A stretch of 64,000 bases of DNA from Antennarius striatus (taxonomy: Eukaryota > Chordata > Actinopteri > Lophiiformes > Antennariidae), in assembly GCF_040054535.1 (NCBI RefSeq), contig NC_090782.1, positions 18,776,501 through 18,840,500 on the forward strand. Reading direction: 5' to 3'. The first letter of the stretch is position 1. Every line of letters begins with the position of its first letter. Position numbers and translations under genes: made by a program. Below, piece after piece: positions 1 to 30,499 of this stretch. The notes beneath the pieces are model-generated. The model saw only the letters and a program-made list of their open reading frames with translations, made no database searches and had not been told where the DNA came from.

Positions 1-1286
1 TGAAATGCTTCAGGCTTGGAATACACAATGCATTTTCCTCCATGAATTATAAATATCACAATACCAAAAGCAGGTTATTTAGTTGATGTGACTTCTGTAC
101 AACAGAGCAGCTAATTGTGTGGGCGAGCATTCAATGTATAATCAAAAACATCAACTAGGTTCATGGAGGTCATTTTAGAGCTTTACTTCTTATTGAAAAA
201 GATAACAAATCTGACAATATGCGGAAATAATCAAGGACACCCCCCCCCCCCCCCAAGAACTCAAAGTCATCTTTAACAGCAGGTCCTCTCATTAGAAAAC
301 AACCAAACATTTGAACTTATTCCCACTCACAAATTATTTATAATAGTTACAGAAACACAAAGATATAGGCTTTGTGAGATTTGTTAGTTACATTTTAATT
401 TAATTTAGATGGGGGGAAGGGTGTGTTTCTTCTGCATGCACAGTTTTATGAAAACTTGTGAACCTCTGGTATCATTTTTAGCTGCATCAGCAGTGTAGTT
501 TTATCAATGAGATTTTTTTTGTTGATTTTTTTTAGACCAAGTCAATCCTGCCAATAGTATTTTACATTTTTTCACATTGGTAAGTTCTGGTGGTCAAAAC
601 AAACAGACTTAGTACAATAATTTATATTTTTTGCTATACAAATATATAATTATAAAGTACTGTTGAATTGAAAGAACCAATAAAGCTTAATTTGATTCCT
701 TAATTGCTGACCTTACAGTATGCATCCTTAATTAACAAATAGTTTGATCTCCCTATGTTTTATAATATTCCCTGAAATTTCACATTTAAAAACATTTGGA
801 AAATACATCAAAATTTCACTGAGAATAGTGAGAATTAATTTAAAATTTCAGCAAACCTTAAAGGATTTCTTTGATGATAACTGAAATATTAGGAAAACAT
901 TAGTCCTGGGAAAGACAGGTCTTTTTTGCCACATATAAATTCTGAACTCAGAATATTTTTTAAATGGTATTTTTTCATTTCTGTTTTTTTATGATTTCTG
1001 TTTGTATTACATTAAATTTTAAAAAAAATATAAATAGAATTATCATATTTCTATCAAAATGCCTTGTACATTTCCTATATTTTAAAATGGAAGTCAAAAT
1101 ACTGTTTTGTTTTCAATATGCTCCTGAAAAAATTAATTGCCAAACTAAACTAATAAACTAAACTAAGTTCATGTTTATTCAAGCTGTGTCTGTGCACTTT
1201 TTGTAAACTCTGGAGGATGACACACACCAGATGTAAATTGGTAAGGTATTATAATTGACTACTGGTACTATTGTGAATGTCTGATT

Positions 1287-1323
1287 TCATTCATTCATTC
1301 ATTCATTCATTCATTCATTCATT
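1287..1323. repeat. (ATTC)n microsatellite
   Basis: About nine uninterrupted copies of the tetranucleotide ATTC. They lead straight into a sequence resembling the shared fish SINE/LINE tail, which commonly ends in this tetramer when read on the opposite strand. Confidence 0.9.
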
Positions 1324-1436
1324 TTCTACATTATACCAGCTTCTTCTGCTGTCGCAGGTTGCGGGCCTGCTGGAGCTTGTCCCAGCCAACTGGGGGCGTG
1401 AGGCAGGGTACACTGCGGGCCCGACACCAGAGCAAT
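1324..1436 (-). repeat. SINE/LINE 3' tail fragment, antisense
   Basis: After the ATTC run come a TTTTCTAC box, a GTCGCAGGTTGCGGG-like box, a GGAGCTTGTCCCAGCCA box, and a run matching the GGCAGGGTACAC segment common in fish repeats. The same order is found at 11262-11335 and, reversed, at the end of the V-SINE near 13200-13293. This makes it a truncated copy of that tail. Confidence 0.65.
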
Positions 1437-2496
1437 GCAGATGTCTGATTTAAATTGAATAAACACTCCTCATCACCATTCTGTTAAACTCATAGTGCTC
1501 TGTATGAAAACAAATAGGTGTACATTATCATATGTCTCCACTCAGTTTATTGTTTTTATTTTTGTAAACGATTCCATGCATCTCTTACATAAGGAAACAA
1601 ACACATGCTCAAATCATTAGTTATCATTAATCAAGACTTTTGTTTCTGTATTCTATTCTGTAGTGGCAAACATTCTTTCAAAAAGGCCACCAAATGTAAT
1701 GTTTGGACAAAGAAGGCCCAGGTAGCTTAAAAGTGCAGTAGGTGAGATAAATGGGATTTTCTGGAGTTTTTTATATCCAGTAGTATTTCCTTGCCAGCCT
1801 CAGCAAATACTCTCAGCCAGGCAGTGCATGCTTCTTTAAATGTAGGATAAAATTACATCATAGCAAAGCTGTATGTAATTACGGTGCAAAATTTAAGAGC
1901 TGGTGAAATATTTATTCAGCACTTGGCTTGTTCCACTCAGATGATGAGATTTCCAGGTCTAGGTTAATGAGAAAAATATTGTTGCCAGAGGGTTGCTAAC
2001 CAAATATGACACTAGCAGACATGCAATTACACCTGGTACAATTAAAATTTGCAGGACATCTTGGATATTTTCCATGGTAACAAATTTTTTCACCCTAGCA
2101 CTGGGATTCTGGCTCAAACTGGTGGTCAGATGCCACAGCAGGGGTCAAAATATAATTTAAAAAATGCCTAAAATATAATATGATGCACACAAGGTGCATA
2201 ATATCACAGTTCTCTTTTAGGATGTGTGTTCACTGATAAAAAATTTCCCTAAACAGATGTGTAAACATGAGCAAGATGATTGTCTGAATGGGGATGAATG
2301 GAAAATGGCCCTAGTAAATCATAATCACAGTCACAATCTATGACTAATATCAGCCTCAGTTTTACTCAGCCTTACCTCTGTCTGGCAAATCCGCAAATTA
2401 ATAGTCATTGTGTGAGAGTACATTACTTCAACTGTGATGAATGGAGACTGATTGGTGACAGCCGACAACATTAAAACTGTTCTCAGATTTTCCTTG

Positions 2497-10831
<8,335 letters not shown>

Positions 10832-11040
10832 GGCTATCACAACAGGATTAATGCCTGGATGAAGATGATGTGCTGCTGTGCGCCCTTTAACTCCTCAGCC
10901 CAGGTTGAATGCTGTTCTGCAGCAGCATTCGCCTCCCACCCTCTCTCCCTCCCTCCCTCCCTCTCTCTGTGCCTCCAGTCCCATGGCTGATCTCTCAGAA
11001 TGCAGGGGATCTGCAGCTGTTTTTGGGTCTGATACAACAC
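10832..11040 (-). promoter_or_regulatory. hapln4: Probable hapln4 5' UTR and promoter-proximal region
   Basis: It lies directly upstream of the proposed first donor. It contains a polypurine run on the minus strand (plus-strand TCCC repeats at about 10938-10966). No clear TATA box was found at a sensible distance, so the start point is not assigned. Confidence 0.35.
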
Positions 11041-11261
11041 ATTACATTATGCAGACTGGGTACCAAAAAAACTCAATCACAGCTATGATTTCACCATGAT
11101 TTGGTGAAATCCAGCTTTGATGCTTAACTTTATGAATCCACGTTTCCAAACCTCTTGAGGATAGCAAAGAAGAGACTGACTATGTTTGGTTCTACCTATG
11201 TGTTTGAGCAGACATGGACAATGGAATGTGTCTGTCTGTGCCGTATTTATTGTAATAATTT

Positions 11262-11335
11262 TATTCATTCATTCATTTTCTACTACTCCATCTGCTGTGA
11301 CGGTCGCGGGGAGCGGAGCCTATCCCAGCTGACTA
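11262..11335 (-). repeat. SINE/LINE 3' tail fragment, antisense
   Basis: ATTCATTCATTTTCTACTAC is followed by a GGTCGCGGGGAGCGGAGCC box and a TATCCCAGCTGACT box. It is the same tail as at 1324-1436 and, reversed, at the 3' end of the V-SINE near 13200-13293. Confidence 0.7.
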
Positions 11336-11479
11336 ATCAAATTTAATTTAATTAATGCATTTGGAAATCAATTTGTACAATAATCTTTGCATATTAATGC
11401 TTTCAGAACTGTAAATGGCCAAATACTTTACATGTTATTTTTTTTACTTTATGCAAACACTTAGCCCTATTCTATTCCA

Positions 11480-11552
11480 GGTGTGGCCCTCTGTCAAATA
11501 TTAGAGCTCAATGTGACCCAGGGGCCAAAAAGTTTGCTGACCTCTAGTCAAG
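11480..11552. repeat. Possible hAT-type MITE end
   Basis: The phrase GTGTGGCCCTCTGTCAAA followed by GGGGCCAAAAAGTTTGCTGA and CCTCT resembles a common fish repeat that I associate with hAT-derived elements. Neither border nor target duplication is clear. Confidence 0.3.
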
Positions 11553-11689
11553 CAGTGTCCTTTAATTCAATCAAGCCTTCATACTCATTGTCTTATATGC
11601 ATGTTTCTGGATGTTTAACAGTCAATCATTTAAATTTAATGGATTTCATTATTGGATGATAGTACACACTTGCAGATATGATTTACACT

Positions 11690-11905
11690 TTTATTACATC
11701 CCACAAAGCGGTGATGTAATAATTGTCAGTGTTTGTGTGTTTGTCCATCCACCAAATATCTTCACAACCATTGCAGATACAAAGATGAAACAAAAAGCCC
11801 ATTACTCGGTCGGCAAAGGGGATGAAAATAAGATAACAACCTTGACCTTGAAAAACTAGGTCACGGTCGAATTTTCACTTTCTCTGAAACCTGATGAGAT
11901 ATACA
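11690..11905 (+). repeat. Dispersed repeat, copy 1
   Basis: It shares a long diverged match with 44095-44330 in the same orientation. Landmarks in order: AAAGCGGTGATGTAAT, TTGTCAGTGTTTGTG, CCACCAAATA, AGATGAAACAAAA, GGGGATGAAAATRAGAT, ACCTTGAC and AACTAGGTCA. It has no coding potential, so it is probably a nonautonomous mobile element. Confidence 0.75.
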
Positions 11906-12936
11906 TTAATCCCAAAATGAAAATGTGTAGGTCAGGATAAAATTTACAATTCAGGGGTGTGGCGGGATGTTGCAGTCTTTGACTGCCTTGTTAATTTATT
12001 CATCTATTCTTTTATTTCTGGAGGCATAAGCCTGCTGATAAAGCGACAAAAGGATGAAAGTCAGGAATAATTAGGAATGTACCAGGTTGTTGTTGGTGTA
12101 AAACTGTCAAAATCAGTCACAGATGCTATGAGAGCCCTTCATGAGAAAAACAGTAAAATTAGCGAGAAGACACTGACATCATTGAGGCTGACAAGGGAGA
12201 CAGAACACTTATCACAAGGCAGCTGTATTCTGCATTAAATGAAAAGATTAAACTGCACTGATACCTGGACTGCAGCATTCTGTGTTGCTAAGTGACCAGC
12301 AGTGCTTTACAGTGGTTTAAAGCTACTGCATCATGATGTGAAGAGTTAATCACAAAAAATGAATGTCAACTCTTCCAGGAGTATTTCAGGAATATTAAAA
12401 GCTTGAAAAAGAACAGGAAAATAAGTAGAAAACATGTTGTTCAGAATCAAGTGACGCTTTTTAAGAAGCCAATAATGTGAGCACTGGTAGCTTAACGCTG
12501 GATGCCACTTGATTTGGTTTAGTTAGTCATCTTTAATAATGCATTGTTTACTCAGACATGAACAAAAATAGCTTCTGCCCTGCATCCACAGGATTTAGCC
12601 AAGGCCTTAGCAGAATACTTGCTCCAGTTTATGGACCTGAAAACAGAGAAAGATTATCCTCCTACATACTTATTACAAGAGGAGAAATACATTACACTCT
12701 GGGCAACTTTATTCCAATATTGTTGTAGCACTGAATCTTTTCTTAGATAACATGTTATCCGGGAGGGAGGTCATTTTCTCAAATACAAGTCATAAAAATG
12801 AACAATGGGTTGGAGATCTCTATCTGCAGTGATTCAGTGGGCTGCATTTTGAAGATTTAAAAGGCCAGCTTGAAAAAAAAGCGTGGAGAAAGAAGTGCTA
12901 AAAGGAAAAGATCAACTATTCCGTTTTTGAAGTTTG

Positions 12937-13305
12937 TAGAAGCCTCTGGTGGAACGGTGGCGCAGTGGGTAGCGGTGTTGCTGCACAGCAAGGAGCTCCA
13001 GGTTCACAGCCCACTCTGTGCAGAGTTTGCATGTTCTCCCCGTGTCTGTGTGGGTTCTCTCCGGGTTCTGCGGCTTCCTTCCAACTCCAAGAACACGCTC
13101 TTCTGGTTAAATGGCCGGTCCCAAATTTACCGTAGTGTGTAAATGTGTGTGTGCGTGTTTGTCTGGCTATGCAATGCACTGGCGTCGTGCCCGGGGTTTC
13201 CCCCGCCTCATGCCCCAAGCCAGCTGGGATAGGCTCCAGCTCCCCGTGATCCGCAACAGCGGATAAATTGGCAACAGAAAATGGATGGCTGGATAGAAGC
13301 CTCTG
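12937..13305 (+). mobile_element. V-SINE-like retroposon with 12-bp target duplication
   Basis: The element at 12949-13293 is flanked by perfect copies of TAGAAGCCTCTG (12937-12948 and 13294-13305). Its head has a polymerase III A box (TGGCGCAGTGG) and a decayed B box (GGTTCACAGCC). The body has the conserved central domain GAGTTTGCATGTTCTCCCCG of V-SINEs. The 3' end is a LINE-like tail (GGGATAGGCTCCAGCTCCCC, then a GGATGG repeat). Such elements are copied by a partner LINE. Confidence 0.88.
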
Positions 13306-14789
13306 TCAAAGGACATGGAACGTGGGAAGCAAATGTTTCAATTTAAGCAGTATGTTTGCTGTATTCAAATGTGTCACATACATAGCAGCCTTGTCTCATT
13401 TATATGAAACAAAATTTCCATCAGCAAATATGTATACAAGGAAAGTTTTCAATTGATTATATTTTGTATAATCACAGTGAGAACATGTTGACATGGAATA
13501 TATCAATAAAAACTGGCATCAATTATTATTTGCTTTATGCAAGATTTAATGATAAAAGCAATGTTTCCCTAACCAAAGTACTTTTATTAACTAAACATAA
13601 CATTAATGAGGACGTCAGCTATGGTGTGGGGCATCCGATAACATTAATGTAGGTTCTAAAATGTAATCAGACAGAGATTGCACTTGCAGCTGTAACTTAC
13701 AGATTTCTTTGAGACTTGAATGAAACTGTAATATGACAATGCCAACGACCATGTAAGACCATGTTAATAAATTAAATATGTAACATGTAAATTAACACTA
13801 AAGGTCCAGGGTATTGGTAAAATTGTCCATTTTCCCCATTTTCCCCTACTAGCCCAGCCTTGCTTCTATGTTTGTTCAGCAAATGTTAAATACTTAACAT
13901 ATCAAATATTAAGGCCAATATAATCACCTCTCTCAATGAGAGTTGGAGGTCACACAACGGCCCAGGTTTGTTTGTCAATTCATTCATTGCAATATTAAGC
14001 AGATCTGAGTACAGACCACATTCTGGAACAGTCAATTTTTTAGATTTAGCCCTGTCTTTAACATTTTGCCAATATACAGACACATTATAGTAGTAGGTCA
14101 ATCAAAATTAACAAAAAATAATTTTAAAAAAGTTTGGCATGGATAACGATCCATCTCTGTGTACAATTTTATTGATATCTGGGAGGTTGAACAATGTACT
14201 GGGTCGCAGTATGGTCAGAGAGAAGTGTAAAGTCATAGTACTGTTACCGATATGCAGTTGAGATCATGCAGATTCACATTATCCATTCCAATGGGTTTCA
14301 TGTATCTGTGAACGGTACAAAAAAGGATCTGAATCACCTTATAAAATTTTCTGCATTTTAACACTGCTGACTTAAATGTCAACAGAAGCAGGAGACAAGG
14401 AGTTCTACTTCAGGATTTAGTAAGCAAAAACAAAAGTGAATTTAAAAAAAGCAGTGGGAAGTTTACTTCACAGATAGTTCAAAACAATTCCAGAAACAAA
14501 AGCAGAATCAAGTCCAGGAATCAGGTTGAAAAAGAAGAAAGAATGTGAGAATTGTGACAGGATGTTGTTGACATGACCAGGAAACTACTCTCAGGTAAAG
14601 TAAATTCTTAACCTTACAGCTCACAGAATACATATCACTCATGAAATAAAATGGATCCTGATGATGTCATGCTTTAACAGCTTACTTGAAATAATGTGAG
14701 GCTTTTTGCTCCTCTTCCATTACTGCAGCACACACATTATGTAGTATTTTTCAGAGCCACAGCTCCCTGGTGTTGAATGCCTAGCCATA

Positions 14790-15060
14790 CAGACATCTGC
14801 AGCAGAGATCCCCTGTGACTCCCATCATGGGATTACAGAGCTGTTTGGAGTGGCCTCATTTGATTTAAAGCCTCTGTCACACACGGCCAGCATATGCAAG
14901 CAGGGCCAATGTCACACATCAGCACGAAAAAGATGCTGAGGGAGAGTGAAGTAAATGAGTTGGCCTCTCTCTGTGGTTTGCTGGCCTATTGCTTAGCAGA
15001 GTGCAAACGATAATTACCCAGCACATGAATGGACTGCTGTTATTGACAGAGAGAAGATGA
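14790..15060. promoter_or_regulatory. Candidate conserved noncoding block
   Basis: A stretch of balanced composition within AT-rich surroundings. It contains homeodomain-type cores (ATAATTACC near 15010) and E-box-like CATATG, and no open frame or repeat match. The call rests on texture alone. Confidence 0.2.
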
Positions 15061-17136
15061 GAGAAGGTTATAACATATTGTTGTCTTAAAATCTAATTTA
15101 ACTATGTAAATAAACTCTTCTATCAAAATCAAGAAAGCACTTTGAATAGCTGAGGACCCAAAATTGTTTCAGTATTTTAGAAGTTTTTCATATATATTTG
15201 GTTTTTGTCAATAATAACATTTTAGTCTGATGATCAGGTTTTTATTTTATTAAGACAGACAGTGATGGTTTCAACATTTTGGATGCAGAAATGCGATTGC
15301 ACCAACTTTGCTGGACCACCACACAGAAGAGGCACATAGCAGCAACATTTAGCAGAACAAGAAGATAAAGGTTGATCAGATGAGTAGACTGAATGTTGTT
15401 TTGTTATTTAACCAAGAACGAAAAGTTGTTGTTTTTATGAGGTGGGCTGGCAGCATAAAAATACCAAACATGTGCATTTCACATTCATTTCTCACTGTTA
15501 TGGTTATAACACTGTACATCATATATCTTTAGTGAAAAGGGTAATTGTGACGGAACTATTCCAAAATGAAAAAAGTGTGGGGTTTTGTTTTTTCCAAATC
15601 AAGTACAGCCAACAGGCGGGAGATCAGGCAATCGGGGGAAGTTACCTTTGTGTGTACAAGGGGTGCACAAAGCCTTCCTCCACCCCGGTGCAGGTTTTGG
15701 GTAAATACCCCTCGGGTGGGATTTAAATTTTTTAAAACTCTATTACTGTATTCTAGCTAATTGAGATGTGAATTTGAAATAACATTTCCGGTGTTAGAAT
15801 GCAGTATCTTAATAATGTGTCCACCGTCACACTAATGCGAAATTATTAAAGGGGCACTTCTGAATGTAATTACTAAGAGAAGCATTATTTTGAGTAGCAG
15901 ACAAAAAATATTAAACAAAGTAATTATGCATTGAATTGTTTTGTCAATAGTTGAATATTTTAATTGTTTATGCAAATTTTTGTGAACAGTGTGTTATGAC
16001 TTAAAATCAGTCAATTACATGGTACCAAAGAGACAGAAATGATGATAATAATTATTATTAGAATAATTATAGTGCTCCTCATGTGTTGAGAAGTACCCAA
16101 ATTAACTAATTAATGCAGTGGAGCATCGCAGCGTGACTGAAAGATTTAAAACTTCATATTAGAAAAGGTGGATCTGGACCTGCAGCGTCTACAGCAATGA
16201 GCTTTTAAGCGGCAACACCAGAAACCAAGTAATTAGGTTATTCCTAACAGGCAAGTTTGGAATGAGTACTATATTAGCATGCTTAAAATACAGGACACAA
16301 AATTAATAAAGCAAGACCTTCGTTGGTTGATCTTGTACTTTTTGCTTGTGCAGATTCAACATCAAATTAATTTATCAAAAGGAAATAAAGAACAGTGACT
16401 GTTCTCTATTTCCTTTTGTCAGGTTATCTGACTGACTGCCTCTCCTAAAAGCTCTCAGTGGATCCCAAAAACAAAAGATTCTTTATAAATAACATTCATA
16501 TTTTCATTCAATTTTATTGAGAGGTTGGCTTTGTTTCTAGTTTCATCTAGTTTCATCTCATTTCTACATATTTCCTCACAATTAATCTCGTGGTCAGTCC
16601 ATTTTTGGGGGTTTAATAAAATAAAAATAACGCAATTAAATACTCAATGGCAAAAGCTGATTTTCTGTGGAGAACCACTAGGAAGACAAACTGTTGCAAG
16701 AAACAACTCTGTAGAATCATTAAATAAATTTTTTGATCATGTCATATTATATATGAACTAATCATTGATTCACATTTGTAGGCCATGATTGACGGTTAAC
16801 AATGACATGCTGATGTTAGCATGTATTCTTTTCATTCTTTACTTCATTATGCACTAAAGTGGTGGACCAGCGGACAAACCTTGTGACTGACAACAGAACA
16901 ATGACACTAGCATGACCAAAACTTCAGTGACCAACCAATTATTTTGCTTATGCGTCATATACTATAATTGATCAAAACATTGGAAGCAAACATTTAAACA
17001 AAAATAAATCCAGATAAGGGAAATAAAACGATCTTGTATTTTGGCATTTTGATGGAATATGCAATAAAACAGCTCTTCATGAATCATCAAACAAACAATT
17101 AACTTCAAATGTCAGAGATTTTTAAGAATTTCCAGG

Positions 17137-27234
<10,098 letters not shown>

Positions 27235-27524
27235 TGCTTTAAAAACAGTTTGGCCTCCCTCCTCGCAGGATCTACGGAACTCTGAAAATATAATACACAC
27301 CTAATGTCAGTTTGAAGTCAATAAAAGCTGCCCCAGCAATGAAAACACTAATGTTGGAGCAGACAGGTAGTCGAGTTATGCGAAGATATCAATACATTTT
27401 TCAGATCTGAAATAAAGTAAATAAATGTTTTTAGTACAATTAGATGATATAAATGCCATGAAATAAAATCCTGAATGAGATTTGCAATGTTGAATGGAAT
27501 GAAAAGAAACAGAGCAGGCTCTTA

Positions 27525-27600
27525 CCGTCTGGCTACGCTTTGGGTGGATTAATCAAATTACTGCTGGCCCGAGGCTTTCATGGCCTTTACAGGGAATATA
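27525..27600 (-). promoter_or_regulatory. tm6sf2: Possible tm6sf2 noncoding first exon and promoter
   Basis: A strong minus-strand donor (ACG/GTAAGAG) ends at 27525 and would splice to the acceptor at 27282. That would give a short noncoding exon upward from 27525. The 5' limit and promoter elements are not resolved. Confidence 0.35.
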
Positions 27601-29002
27601 ATGAAGTTTAGACAAAGAAGCTTTTGGGGGAAAAGTTATGCAATTTTGGTTTTGTCAGAGATTTGCATAAGTCGTATTAGAGAGCATAGGCCTACATTCT
27701 TCTTTATATAGCAACATAATTTAAAGTTATTTATTGATCCCTTTTGAGCACTTGATCTTGAAATTTACTAAATGTTTGCAGTGTGAGTCTTTTGTATGCT
27801 CAATTGTACACCAACAATGTTGTGTGAAATGTATGGTTATGAATGTAGTACATTATCTGTTTAACTGTTTGAGTTAAGAACCAAAACTAAATTGGAAATG
27901 TTTTAGTTTCATCTTCCACTTATGTTTCCATTTCTATGGAAAGTGATGGCCTAAGCCTTGGCTAAATCTGAATGTCCATCTATTAAAAAGTTCTAGAGTT
28001 ATCGAAAAAAACAAACAGGCATAGTTGGTTTGACAGTCCATCTGTTTCAGTTCGTAACAAACATCATTTCACTTTGTACTTTTACCTTTATTTTTGACAT
28101 ACGCTTACCAGTTTTTTTCCCCTGATTGAGAAAACAAGGACTTCAGGAACTACCTCACCTGAGTCCTAGTGAGTGAAACCATGACAGATGAGTTGTAGGA
28201 ATACAGGCACTGCATAAAACTGGATGTGAAATAGTTGAACAGGATACTAACAGGAAAAAGCAAATAATTCCATGTTGCTTTCCCATGTCATTATAAAGAA
28301 CTGTCAGTACAGGACTCTCATTCCACCGGCAGCTTAGATTCAGAAGGTGAAAGGCTCCATTCTCTTCCTCTGTCAGTTTGATCCAATGCCTTTGAAGTCT
28401 AAATACTGCAGTATCCTTAAACCCCAAATTTCTCAGTGTGTCTGTTCCCTTATTGAGTGAGTTTTCATGTGGGAAGTTTTACAGTGTGTGCTTTTGGGTA
28501 AATATTGGCATGTGTTATAAAATGCTTTAACTTGTCAATTTCCATTGTGCTCTCTGGGTTCCCTCAGTAATTAAATTACTTAATTACCCTGTTCAAACAG
28601 GCATGAGTTTAAGATCCAGTTGAAATCAAGTGTTTGCCACATAATTCCAGTGGGGTGCGCCAAATTCAAACTAAAAGTGCAGACACCTTTCCAATGGAAT
28701 GGGGGAAAAAAGGAATCAGAATGGCAGGTACAGCATCCAGATCATAGATTTTCTTAGCATTGATCACTAGTTCCTGTAGATATTTTGTTGTTTTGTTTTT
28801 GTTGTGCAGCACAGCTACTGATAACTTATGCTGTCTTCACAGATGATCTAATATGCATTATGAAGTTATAACTAACTCCTAATGTCTGGTGAAAAACAAT
28901 GCGACCATATCACACAGGGAAAATAAAGCACAGCACTGCCAGCATCTTTCATAAGCAGCATCTTCAATTAGACCAGGCACACACACGCACACGCTTGCAG
29001 GC

Positions 29003-29006
<4 letters not shown>

Positions 29007-29065
<59 letters not shown>
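29007..29065. repeat. (CA)n microsatellite
   Basis: About 29 uninterrupted copies. Confidence 0.95.
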
Positions 29066-29066
<1 letters not shown>

Positions 29067-29720
29067 TGTCCCTTTGCTTCCCACCACCCTCCTTTATTCG
29101 GAAAGAGGGGACTGATATACCAGGAAGACAGCAGCAGTGCAAGTTTGCTGGAAACCACTGGAGCTCTTCCAGCTCTGCCGCTCAATAACATGAAATGGAC
29201 AGATGGATCCCAAAGTGGGACAGCGACCTGCAGGAATAGGATGAACACATACTTTATTTAGCCTCTCAAATGAAATATGCTTTTATGCAATTGCTGTCTG
29301 TCTGGTAATAGCCCAAGCAATTTCATTTAAATACTTTATATGAAACTTGGAAGTAACTTTTAGTTTTGGAGAATGTATATACAGTGTACAAATAGTAATT
29401 TCAATATCCATTGGTATTAATTCCTGTAAATACCATTTTGTTTGTGTGATGAATTTTCTCCTCAGTTATCTGTAATTTCACACAGTGGACACTTTTCACT
29501 ATAAACTGTCAAAGCTGCAACAGTGGAGTTCACAGCATTGCGGAGGAAATCCAGGCCTGACTACTTAAAGCAAGATACAAAACTTTAAAAATGAAATACA
29601 ATTAGTGACAGATATTTAGTGATTAACAATGAAGACTTTCATTCATGAGAAAATATTTATCAATTACTGTATACCATAAATTGGTTGATCGGTTTGCCAA
29701 TTTTCACTGGGGAAACTGTG

Positions 29721-29820
29721 CGTGTGTGAGCGTGTGTGAGCGTGTGTGAGCGTGTGTGAGCGTGTGTGAGCGTGTGTGAGCGTGTGTGAGCGTGTGTGAG
29801 CGTGTGTGTGCGTGTATGTT
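29721..29820. repeat. Decamer minisatellite CGTGTGTGAG
   Basis: Eight perfect 10-base copies at 29721-29800 and two degenerate copies to 29820, followed by TG-rich sequence. It probably arose by amplification of a mutated TG tract. Confidence 0.95.
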
Positions 29821-30499
29821 TGTGTGTGTCTCTGTGTGTGTTTTATTGTTTGTAATAATTTTATTACTTATCTGGCCTTCATGTTCTTTTAACGTAATGA
29901 TCTAATTTAATTTGTCTGGCATTGTCGGTCAAAATAGTCACCAGAATAACTCTTGCGGTACGTCCACAATGACAGTACATAATCTGCTTTATATCAAGTT
30001 TATGAAGAAATGTAGCGCTGAGGTTGGGGCTGAACTGGACAACCTAGAGGTGGTTGTTGAGGGCTGTACAGGAAGAAATGGGGAGCTTAACAAGAACTTT
30101 TTCCATCCCTTCTGTTCTGATATGATCAAGATGGGGAAAGGTTTCTCCCTCAGAGTCATCAATCCTCATCACACTATTGAGATCCACAACTAGCCCATAA
30201 TCACATTAAAAATTGCGCTTTACCACAAACCTACGACACTTAATTTTTATTCATGTATTACAATGTCTTCATGACACATGAAATAAAAAAATTTTTGAAA
30301 GTTAAATTTAATCAACTTTATTCATCTCCTGTAGGGGAAATTATTTTTCCACTCTAGTGTTAGTTACATCAGAAGGTCAGGTCATTTATATGTCCGACCC
30401 ATTTTTTTAATTACATGTAATGAAACTGCATTTGTTTATTACACTTGAATGTGCTGGTATAAATAAACTGAGGCTTAAATCTGACTATCTGAACCACAT

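Larger units (their letters stand above)
1..2496. other. hapln4 downstream flank and probable 3' UTR
   Basis: No coding exon is recognised here. The part next to the hapln4 stop codon should hold its 3' UTR on the minus strand. A minus-strand AATAAA (plus-strand TTTATT at 1911-1916) is a candidate polyadenylation signal about 580 bases past the stop. The rest is AT-rich, with a short poly-C run near 240-254 and an ATTC repeat joined to a SINE/LINE tail near 1287-1436. Confidence 0.5.
11041..17136. other. hapln4-tm6sf2 intergenic region
   Basis: It separates the hapln4 5' end from the tm6sf2 stop codon. No gene was recognised. It holds repeat fragments at about 11262-11550, a dispersed repeat at 11690-11900, a V-SINE at 12949-13293 and a possible conserved noncoding block at about 14790-15060. 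The stretch next to tm6sf2 should contain its 3' UTR. A minus-strand AATAAA at 16513-16518 is one candidate signal. Confidence 0.5.

Noticed and set aside
12937..13305. Possible tRNA gene suggested by A and B boxes
   Set aside because: The B box is degenerate and the downstream V-domain, tail and target duplication show it is a SINE.
28879..29261. Open frames rich in His-Thr or Val-Cys near 29 kb
   Set aside because: These are reading frames through a CA microsatellite.
29912..30193. 93-residue open frame in the divergent intergenic region
   Set aside because: It has no ATG at its start, no recognised family, and no splice or promoter context. It could be a transposon scrap but cannot be supported.
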